From assembly GCF_021556485.1 (NCBI RefSeq), contig NZ_JAKGBW010000002.1, positions 248,001 through 312,000 on the forward strand: a DNA stretch of 64,000 nt, read 5' to 3'. How positions within the stretch are numbered: position 1 is the stretch's first letter; each line of letters begins with the position of its first letter. A program made the position numbers and the translations under genes. Of this stretch, positions 57,579 through 64,000 are shown in pieces. Below the pieces are notes generated by a model. The model worked only from the letters and a program-made list of their open reading frames with translations. It was not told where the DNA came from and ran no database searches. This DNA is from Oceanobacillus alkalisoli. GTDB lineage: Bacteria > Bacillota > Bacilli > Bacillales > Amphibacillaceae.

Positions 57579-58472
57579 ATGACATTTGCTTTAAGTGTAA
57601 CTTTGGCGTTCATATTTATACTAAAGCTCTTTATTATATGGGAAACGATTCGTTACAGGGGAAAAATAACGAACATGGCTGGAATGATGATCTCTATGTC
57701 CCTTGGAATGATAGGTGGGCTCACAGTTGGTGTCATACTAGGTATTTTACTCTTAGGAGATTTGTTTTCCTCTACTATTTTAGCAATGTTGATTGGAGTA
57801 TTAGCCGGGTTCCTAGCGGGTCTTCCTATAGGTTTAATGCCAGTTATAGACGGAACGTTAGCGGGTATTATGGGCGGTATGATGGGAGCGATGTTAGGTG
57901 AAATGATTGCTCCTGAGTACCAGGAAACCATAATAAGGGTCATGTTTTTGTTATTCATAGGAATTATTGTAATTTTGTATCAAATGATGCAGCAGGAATT
58001 CATAAAAAGCAAAGCAATTGTCAATCATCCTGTCACCATGATTGTGTTATTTGTTCTTTTTACTGTTGGATATAATCAGGTGGGTCCATTGATTACACCT
58101 TCACATTCATCAAATAATAGTAACCATCATCACAGTATCGGGATAAATAGCGTGGTTATACAAGCTGACGATTATTCTTTCACTCCAAGCCATACAGAGA
58201 TAAAAGCTGGTGAAATGGTGACAATTACTTTAGACAATATCGGTGAAGTGGAACATGATATCGAAATAATAGGAATGGAAGCGGAAATAGAGGAACAAGC
58301 CTCATCGCACGATCATGGGCAGGGTAATGATCAATTACATCTGCACAGCTTTCCAGGAGAGAAACAGGAAATAACATTCACTGTTATCACCACAGGTACC
58401 TACCGTTATGTCTGTACCATACCAGGTCATGAAGAGTTAGGAATGACTGGGGTTATTGAAATCGTGTCATGA
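57579..58472 (+). CDS. Membrane protein fused to a C-terminal blue-copper domain
   Basis: The 297-residue product has about five helices in residues 1-170, rich in Gly/Met (GGMMGAMLGEMI), followed by a His-rich linker (NSNHHHS) and a cupredoxin domain (about 190-297). Type 1 copper ligands are visible: His in EVEHDIEI, then CTIPGH and GM in YVCTIPGHEELGM. A histidine-rich insertion (SSHDHGQGNDQLHLHS) lies inside the domain. It could pass electrons or copper at the outer membrane face. AAGGGGGAATG precedes ATG. Confidence 0.82.
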   Translation: MTFALSVTLAFIFILKLFIIWETIRYRGKITNMAGMMISMSLGMIGGLTVGVILGILLLGDLFSSTILAMLIGVLAGFLAGLPIGLMPVIDGTLAGIMGGMMGAMLGEMIAPEYQETIIRVMFLLFIGIIVILYQMMQQEFIKSKAIVNHPVTMIVLFVLFTVGYNQVGPLITPSHSSNNSNHHHSIGINSVVIQADDYSFTPSHTEIKAGEMVTITLDNIGEVEHDIEIIGMEAEIEEQASSHDHGQGNDQLHLHSFPGEKQEITFTVITTGTYRYVCTIPGHEELGMTGVIEIVS

Positions 58473-58732
58473 AAATTTATTCTGCAATTTCTTGCTTCTA
58501 TGAGTTTAATGATAGGTTTTACAATAATGATGATTTTAGATGTGGTACTCGGATAAAAATCGTTAGTATTATTATGGAGATATGAAGAAAATTCATTTAA
58601 ACCTAGATAAAGACATGGCATGAAATGCGTTTTATTTCAATGCCATGTCTTTAATTTTGGCACAATATCATTTAAAATATGAAACTTCTAAATTACTTAT
58701 CAGCCTCATAGTATTACTAGAGGTGATTATTA

Positions 58733-59890
58733 ATGGCAAAAAGGCAAATGAAAGAAAAAAATGCAACGGTTTTAGTACTTCCATTCCTTTTATTTATATT
58801 TTCTATCATACTATTAGTTAGTAGTCCATCAAATTTAAAAATCAATATCTTCAAAAATCAAGACTATATAGAAATTATCAACTCAGAAACTATTACCAAT
58901 GCACTTCTTCTAATGATAGGGGAAGGAGTTCCACAGTTCAAAGACTTTCTTGAGAAAGAAGTGGAAATACCTTCTATAACGGAGGTAGCATTTGAGTCGA
59001 TTACGGGTATTAAAACCGATAATATATCAACATTACTTTTGCATGAAATACCAGGGTTTAACCGTGCTACAACTAAAATTTATATTGCGGGAGAGGGATC
59101 TGACTACTCCAATCTGCCTAATGAATCTCCCCCACCTAATTTTGATGAATTGCTTAAAAAGGAAGATTCAAACAAGGAACAAGCTCAGAACAGTGAAAAT
59201 AAAAGTAATGAAGAGAGTAGTATCAAAAAAATAAATGATCCCTCTGTTTTTATTTATCATTCCCATAGTTGGGAAGGATACTTGCCTCTAATTAATAAGG
59301 ATGTTAAGCCAAGTGAAGCTTCCAGTATAAATAACGAGGAAAATGTAGTTCTGGTTGGAACAATGTTAAGTAATAAATTGAAAGAATACGGAATAACAGC
59401 CCAGCATGAAGAAACGAATATGGCACAAGCATTACACGACAAGGGATGGGATTATAACAATTCGTATACCCTCTCGCGTGAACTTGTTCAGACTGTATCA
59501 TCACAAAGTAAAAGTATCTCTTACTATATTGACATTCATAGGGATTCAGCTAGAAAAGAAAGTACTACTACAACGATAAATGGTAAGAATTACGCAAGGC
59601 TATACTTTGTGGTGGGACAAGAACATGAGAATTATCAAGAGAATTTAATGTTTGCAAAGGAGATTCATGAAAAGCTTGAAGAGAAATATCATGGTTTGAG
59701 TAAAGGGATTTACTTAAAAACGAGGGCGGAAGGTAATGGAGTATATAATCAGGATATTTCCAGTAAATCAATTTTAGTAGAAGTAGGTGGAATAGATAAC
59801 GATAAAGATGAATTAAGTAATACGATTGATGCGTTTTCAGAAGTTTTTAAAGAACTTTACGATGGTGCAATTGAAGTCAATGCTCAGTAA
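58733..59890 (+). CDS. spoIIP: SpoIIP-like peptidoglycan amidase/endopeptidase
   Basis: The 385-residue product has an N-terminal membrane anchor (about 12-30), a variable region with an acidic low-complexity stretch (about 140-165), and the SpoIIP catalytic domain: FIYHSHSWEGYLP (zinc His), IDIHRDSARK and LVEVGGIDN (Glu). SpoIIP acts with SpoIID and SpoIIM to thin septal peptidoglycan during engulfment. Its place inside a metal-resistance island, with no sporulation gene beside it, suggests an extra copy. AGAGGTG precedes ATG. Confidence 0.9.
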   Translation: MAKRQMKEKNATVLVLPFLLFIFSIILLVSSPSNLKINIFKNQDYIEIINSETITNALLLMIGEGVPQFKDFLEKEVEIPSITEVAFESITGIKTDNISTLLLHEIPGFNRATTKIYIAGEGSDYSNLPNESPPPNFDELLKKEDSNKEQAQNSENKSNEESSIKKINDPSVFIYHSHSWEGYLPLINKDVKPSEASSINNEENVVLVGTMLSNKLKEYGITAQHEETNMAQALHDKGWDYNNSYTLSRELVQTVSSQSKSISYYIDIHRDSARKESTTTTINGKNYARLYFVVGQEHENYQENLMFAKEIHEKLEEKYHGLSKGIYLKTRAEGNGVYNQDISSKSILVEVGGIDNDKDELSNTIDAFSEVFKELYDGAIEVNAQ

Positions 59891-59993
59891 AGAAGTTTTT
59901 CTAAGATGCATGTTAGATATGTAAGAATTTGGGATATCTATATTTGCAGTATTAAGCACTGGGCTGTTCGTGTTCATTAAATTAATCCAGCGA

Positions 59994-60034
59994 AAAATGG
60001 TTCCTATCATCAAATCAATGATAGGAACCATTTT
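59994..60034. terminator. Bidirectional terminator of the AAAATGGTTCC family
   Basis: AAAATGGTTCCTATCAT (59994-60010) pairs perfectly with 60018-60034. It serves the convergent spoIIP and ydhK genes. Confidence 0.88.
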
Positions 60035-60076
60035 AAAATTATACTTAGATATTTATGTCCAACTATCTATAAATAT

Positions 60077-60694
60077 TTACTCGGCAGGGGATAATTCATT
60101 TTCCGTTACCCATTTATGGTTTGTTACTTCTTCTCCACCTGTAGTTGGAATGAAATCAACCATGTAGACCGTTGTTTCTTCAGCGGAATCAATTTCAGCT
60201 ACAGCCCCATCCATACCATTCATATGGTCTGCATTCATTGTTACTTCAGTACCTGGTTCTAGAGGAGCTGCTCCCGGATTTTCCAATTCCTCATGGATGA
60301 TCCATTTATGGTTCGTTACTTCCTCACCGCCAGTTGTAGGAGTGTAGGAAACAGTATAGACCGTTGTCTCATAGGCTCCTGCAATTGTCGCTTCGGCACC
60401 ATTCATTCCTTCCATATGATCTGTCTCTATGATTGCTTGACTACCAACTTCATATGTTGGATTTTCAGCTTCTTTCAAATTCTCGGGGACTTCTCCAGAG
60501 CTAGACATATCCATTTCAGAATGATCCATACCTTCATGTGAGTCAGCTTCCGATTCCGTGTCTTCTTCTGTGTTTGATTCTGTCTCGTTACCCGTATTTT
60601 CTTCCGGATCCGTTTCTTCTGTTCCACCAGTACAAGCAGCTAATAGAAACACTGTAGAGATAGAAAAAAGTACCATTATTATATTTCTGCTCAC
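60077..60694 (-). CDS. ydhK: YdhK family lipoprotein (two DUF1541 repeats)
   Basis: The 205-residue product has a lipoprotein signal with lipobox LLAAC (Cys about 21), an acidic Glu/Thr/Asn linker with HEGMDHSEMDM, and two tandem repeats of about 60 residues, each with DHMxGMxGA and YTPTTGGEEVTNHKW-like text. The family (DUF1541) is common in Firmicute copper and metal islands; the Met/His-rich motifs suggest copper binding. Start ATG behind GAGGGATAAAAG on the reverse strand. Confidence 0.88.
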   Translation of the reverse strand: MSRNIIMVLFSISTVFLLAACTGGTEETDPEENTGNETESNTEEDTESEADSHEGMDHSEMDMSSSGEVPENLKEAENPTYEVGSQAIIETDHMEGMNGAEATIAGAYETTVYTVSYTPTTGGEEVTNHKWIIHEELENPGAAPLEPGTEVTMNADHMNGMDGAVAEIDSAEETTVYMVDFIPTTGGEEVTNHKWVTENELSPAE

Positions 60695-60800
60695 TTTTAT
60701 CCCTCCATTTTTTTAGTCTTGATTAATCTACCCCGTAAATTTGCATTTTATGTGCAGATTCTTTTACAAGTCATTAGATGACCTTTTTCTGCAAATTTTC

Positions 60801-60833
60801 TTGACTAATTCTCTATATAATTATCCTTATAAT
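60801..60833 (+). promoter_or_regulatory. Promoter of SHOCT gene with related box
   Basis: TTGACTAATTCTCTATATA (60801-60819) followed by TATAAT (60828-60833). It aligns with the 19-nt boxes at 38553 and 52540, spacing one base longer. Confidence 0.4.
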
Positions 60834-60850
60834 AATAAGAAGGTGATAAA

Positions 60851-61057
60851 ATGCACTTCATGTATGGTTATGGTTCAATATGGCCGATGATCTGTATGAT
60901 AATAGCTTGGTTGGGTTTAATATTTATAGGGGTTCTTTTAATTAGAAATTTCACCAAGGGGAAACCTAACACCTATAAAATCTTAAAGGAAAGATTTGCA
61001 AAAGGTGAAATAGATAAAGAAGAATTCGAACGTATAAAATCAGTTCAAAAGGATTGA
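60851..61057 (+). CDS. SHOCT-domain small membrane protein
   Basis: The 68-residue product has a Met/Tyr-rich start (MHFMYGYG), one membrane segment (about 9-32), and a C-terminal SHOCT domain (ILKERFAKGEIDKEEFERIK). Same design as the reverse-strand gene at 48025. AAGAAGGTG precedes ATG. It may help assemble extracytoplasmic copper complexes, which is unproven. Confidence 0.8.
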   Translation: MHFMYGYGSIWPMICMIIAWLGLIFIGVLLIRNFTKGKPNTYKILKERFAKGEIDKEEFERIKSVQKD

Positions 61058-61175
61058 GATTACTACGAAAACATCTGCACAATAAATGGATACTTTTTTA
61101 ATAAACTAATATGAATGGGTGATTTATTGAACCCATCTACTAAGGTTAAGAAAAATAGTTGATAAAGATAGTGAG

Positions 61176-61916
61176 TTGAACGAAAATATGGTTGATGTAT
61201 TTTATCAAATCAGTAGTACATTACTTGGACAACTGCAACAATTGGCATTTGGTTTTCAACATCTCCCAATATTATTTGCATTCTTCCTAGGATTAGTCGG
61301 AGCTGTGGCTCCATGCCAGCTCACTAGTAATATAAGTGCAATAACTATATATGGGAACAGGTCATTAGTTGACAAGGTGCCTTGGTTATATGTGTTTATG
61401 TTTGTTTTAGGTAAAATTGTTGTCTTTTCAATAATTGGCATTGTAATCTGGCTGTTAGGAAAAGAAGTGCATAGTACATTAACACAAATGTTTCCTCTTT
61501 TACGAAAAGTTATCGGACCGGTACTTATATTCATCGGATTATATATGATGGGAGTATTTCGCTGGGGTAAAACGTGGGCGATTTTAGAATTTCCTTTCAA
61601 TAAGTTAAAAGATAGTTATTTGGGTAGTTTTTTAATGGGAGTAAGCTTTACATTAGCTTTTTGTCCAACCATGTTTATCCTATTTATCGTCACATTGATG
61701 CCAATCGTTTTGGAGACTTCGAATGGATTTATTCTGCCTTCTGTATTTGGGATAGGGACATCTCTTCCTTTACTGATCGTTATCTTTTTGATTTGGTATT
61801 TTGGAGCAAGTGGAGTAATCTTAAAGAAGAGCAGGAAGATAGGTGCAATAACTCAAAAGGTTGCAGGAGTTTTACTTCTTCTCATTGGCATACTAGACAC
61901 ATTAACCTATTGGTAG
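61176..61916 (+). CDS. CcdA/DsbD-like (SafE/UreH-domain) membrane protein
   Basis: The 246-residue product has six helices in two pseudo-repeats. Conserved Cys are found in GLVGAVAPCQLTSN (helix 1) and TLAFCPTMF (helix 4), the same positions as in CcdA. Such proteins carry reducing power or sulfur compounds across the membrane. Start uncertain: TTG 61176 or ATG 61188, neither with a strong ribosome site. Directly upstream of the sensor kinase, 14 nt apart, so probably one operon. Confidence 0.8.
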   Translation: MNENMVDVFYQISSTLLGQLQQLAFGFQHLPILFAFFLGLVGAVAPCQLTSNISAITIYGNRSLVDKVPWLYVFMFVLGKIVVFSIIGIVIWLLGKEVHSTLTQMFPLLRKVIGPVLIFIGLYMMGVFRWGKTWAILEFPFNKLKDSYLGSFLMGVSFTLAFCPTMFILFIVTLMPIVLETSNGFILPSVFGIGTSLPLLIVIFLIWYFGASGVILKKSRKIGAITQKVAGVLLLLIGILDTLTYW

Positions 61917-61930
61917 TATAGGAGACGATC

Positions 61931-63319
61931 ATGTTTAATAAACTGTCCTTAAAAATTGGAATGTTGTTTTTTGTTTTTATTTTGATCATTGAAACTTTCC
62001 TTTATTCCATTCTGTATACTAATCTGGCAAATGAACGGATTGAAGAAGTGATGGATAACCTATTGGCTCGCGGAAACACACATAGCGATGTGTTAGAGGA
62101 ACATTTTAATCAAACTACATTAGAACACGTTGCTATCATGGAGTCTGAATCAGATTTTGCTGTAGTAATTACAGATGCATCAGGATTTGTAATTGTTCAT
62201 TCAGATCCAATTGATGAAGAGATGCTAGAAGTTATTAAACATACGGATACCCACCAAATACCAACAGATGGAAAAGTGATAGAAGAACGCTGGATGGAGA
62301 AAGATTATATTGCAACCGACAGTCCGATTACAATAAATGAAGAACATCAGGGACATGTATTTATGTTCGCTGATACGGATAATATCAAACGAATTGTGGA
62401 TCATTTAAGCGATCAATTTTTAATCATTGGATTTATAACTATCATACTGACAATTATTACAGTTTTTATCCTTTCTAGATTAATTACAAAACCTTTAATT
62501 GAAATAACGAAAGCAACAGAACAGTTAAGCAAAGGCAGGAATAGGGTAGAACTACAAACGGATCGAAGTGATGAACTCGGTGAATTGGCGAATTCAATTA
62601 CAACATTATCGAATGATTTAGAACACATGAAAAAGGAAAGAAATGAATTTTTAGCTAGTATCTCTCATGAACTGCGAACACCTTTAACCTATATAAAAGG
62701 ATATGCAGATATAATTAGCCGAGATGACATTACGGATGATGAGAAAAGTGAATACCTCGAAATCATTCGGGAAGAAACGGAACAATTGACAGTATTAGTG
62801 AGAAATCTATTTAATCTGGCAAAAATGGATCAGAATACATTCGGTATAAATAGACAGAATATAGAATTTGGGAAATTAATTTATACGATTACGGAGCGTA
62901 TTCGACCTGCTCTGGAAGAAAAAAATATTATATTTTTAGTCTCTTGTCCAAGTAATATTATCGCAAATATTGATCCGGATAGAATGCAGCAAGTGCTATT
63001 GAATATATTGGACAATGCAAAAAAACATACTTCTGAAGGGAAACGTATCTCAGTAGAAGTCTATCAAAATAAACATAACATTAAAACGATAATCTCAGAC
63101 GAAGGTGAAGGTATTCCAGAAGAAGATCTGCCTTATATATTTGAACGTTTGTACCGCGTGGAAAAGTCTAGATCTAGACTAAGTGGCGGAACGGGATTAG
63201 GGTTGGCCATCGCGAAAGAAATTGTGGAGTCTCATGGTGGCAGCATTGAGGTTAATAGTAAGATAGGAGAAGGGACTAGCTTTGAAATAATACTGCAGAG
63301 AGGTGAACATATTGAATAA
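61931..63319 (+). CDS. Sensor histidine kinase
   Basis: The 462-residue membrane kinase has TM1 (about 8-28), an extracytoplasmic sensor region of about 130 residues, TM2 (about 162-182), HAMP (about 183-235), a HisKA H-box SISHELRTPLTYIKGY with the phosphorylated His near 247, N-box NILDNAKKH, and G-boxes DEGEGIPEEDL and GGTGLGLAIAKEIV. By context it probably senses copper or envelope redox stress. It overlaps the regulator gene by 8 nt. Confidence 0.93.
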   Translation: MFNKLSLKIGMLFFVFILIIETFLYSILYTNLANERIEEVMDNLLARGNTHSDVLEEHFNQTTLEHVAIMESESDFAVVITDASGFVIVHSDPIDEEMLEVIKHTDTHQIPTDGKVIEERWMEKDYIATDSPITINEEHQGHVFMFADTDNIKRIVDHLSDQFLIIGFITIILTIITVFILSRLITKPLIEITKATEQLSKGRNRVELQTDRSDELGELANSITTLSNDLEHMKKERNEFLASISHELRTPLTYIKGYADIISRDDITDDEKSEYLEIIREETEQLTVLVRNLFNLAKMDQNTFGINRQNIEFGKLIYTITERIRPALEEKNIIFLVSCPSNIIANIDPDRMQQVLLNILDNAKKHTSEGKRISVEVYQNKHNIKTIISDEGEGIPEEDLPYIFERLYRVEKSRSRLSGGTGLGLAIAKEIVESHGGSIEVNSKIGEGTSFEIILQRGEHIE

Positions 63320-63983
63320 AGTCTTATTAGTTGATGATGAAAAAAGGATGTTAGACTTATTAGCATTGTACTTGAAGCCGCATAATTATTTACCTACTAA
63401 GGCGTTGGGGGCTAAAGAAGCCTTATCGTATATAAAAGAAGAAACTTTTGACATTATTCTGCTTGATATCATGATGCCAGAAATGAATGGATGGGAGCTT
63501 TGTAAGGAAATAAGACGTTTCTCTGAGGTGCCAATTATAATGGTTACTGCACGTGAACAGAAGGAAGATATCGTGAAGGGGCTGAAACTCGGTGCAGATG
63601 ATTATATTACAAAACCTATTAATGAAGAGGAATTATTAGCAAGAATGGATGCGCTCCTACGTAGAATAAAACCATCTAGCCAAATTTACGTTCACGGTCT
63701 CTTATGGAATGAAGAACGGTTTGAACTGTCTTATCATAACAATCCTATAAAATTAACGCCGAAGGAATTTTTGATGATTGGACACTTAATGAAAAATCCG
63801 AATCGTGTTTTTGCTAGGGACCAATTAATAGACTTAATTTGGGGCTATGAGTCTGAAACAGAAGGAAGGACGATTGATTCGCATGTAAGGAATGTAAGGG
63901 AAAAAATCCGCCGGGCAGGTTTTCCAATCGATGACTATTTTATAACTGTTTGGGGCATTGGTTATAAGTGGGTTCATAACTAA
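63312..63983 (+). CDS. OmpR-family response regulator
   Basis: The 223-residue product has a receiver domain (1-120) with the acidic pair in LLVDDEK, the phosphorylated Asp in ILLDIMMPEMNG and Lys in YITKPI, then an OmpR winged-helix DNA-binding domain (about 130-223, LTPKEFLMIGHLMKNPNRVF and SHVRNVREKIR). TTG 63312 is chosen because AGAGGTG is 6 nt upstream. It is a plausible activator for the TTCTACATAAA-box promoters of the island, which is inference. Confidence 0.93.
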   Translation: MNKVLLVDDEKRMLDLLALYLKPHNYLPTKALGAKEALSYIKEETFDIILLDIMMPEMNGWELCKEIRRFSEVPIIMVTAREQKEDIVKGLKLGADDYITKPINEEELLARMDALLRRIKPSSQIYVHGLLWNEERFELSYHNNPIKLTPKEFLMIGHLMKNPNRVFARDQLIDLIWGYESETEGRTIDSHVRNVREKIRRAGFPIDDYFITVWGIGYKWVHN

Positions 63984-64000
63984 TTTTCATAAGCGGTATT

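Overview
The window looks like chromosome of a low-GC, endospore-forming Bacillaceae bacterium, probably of the Oceanobacillus/Virgibacillus kind (the family is well supported, the genus is a guess). Support comes from the gene order cggR-gapA-pgk-tpiA-gpmI-eno ... secG-yvaK-rnr-smpB-ssrA, from strong AAGGAGG-type ribosome sites with many TTG/GTG starts, from CodY-, CggR- and LexA-like sites, and from a SpoIIP protein.

Region 1 (1-11.7 kb) is the distal part of a prophage. It holds a large modular tail protein with an in-frame TGA near its N-terminus, a DUF1617 protein, small unknown proteins, an XhlA-holin-amidase lysis cassette, a reverse-strand accessory cluster driven by two promoters whose spacer is the same perfect 16-bp palindrome, two membrane proteins, and a YolD-like pair behind a promoter with two LexA-like boxes. 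It ends at the 3' half of a tRNA-Arg(CCG), read here as the attachment site.

Region 2 (11.7-34.8 kb) is ordinary core chromosome: aroK, an RNase HI-like gene, an AppDFABC-type oligopeptide importer, a composite inverted-repeat element of about 490 bp, rpoN (sigma-54), a glutaredoxin-like gene, the CggR-controlled lower glycolysis operon, a nitroreductase, a lipase, secG, a carboxylesterase, RNase R, a ZIP transporter and smpB.

Region 3 (34.87-35.65 kb) is the most striking locus. The tmRNA gene ssrA is interrupted in its T-loop by a 423-nt group I intron with no ORF. Removing it restores a 360-nt tmRNA with a complete T-arm and acceptor stem. P1 (with a U.G pair at the 5' splice site), P2, P3, P7 and P8 candidates and a terminal G can be assigned by eye.

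Region 4 (35.65-64 kb) begins directly after ssrA and is an AT-rich accessory island for metal resistance and extracytoplasmic redox/copper handling. It carries a flavin monooxygenase-like gene, ccdA-resABC-tatC, a CwlO-like peptidase, merR-merA, cadC-cadA, a multicopper oxidase, a CuA-like cupredoxin, CueP, a membrane protein fused to a blue-copper domain, a SpoIIP, a YdhK lipoprotein, SHOCT proteins, a CcdA/DsbD-like membrane protein and a two-component system. It is littered with relics: a fused cadC'-'cadA scar, a decayed peptidase copy, a deleted CYP152 gene, and lgt and copZ remnants. Several of its promoters share a TTCTACATAAA-like box at a fixed distance from the -10, and three of its terminators share one AAAATGGTTCC stem, which suggests coordinated regulation and a history of shuffling.
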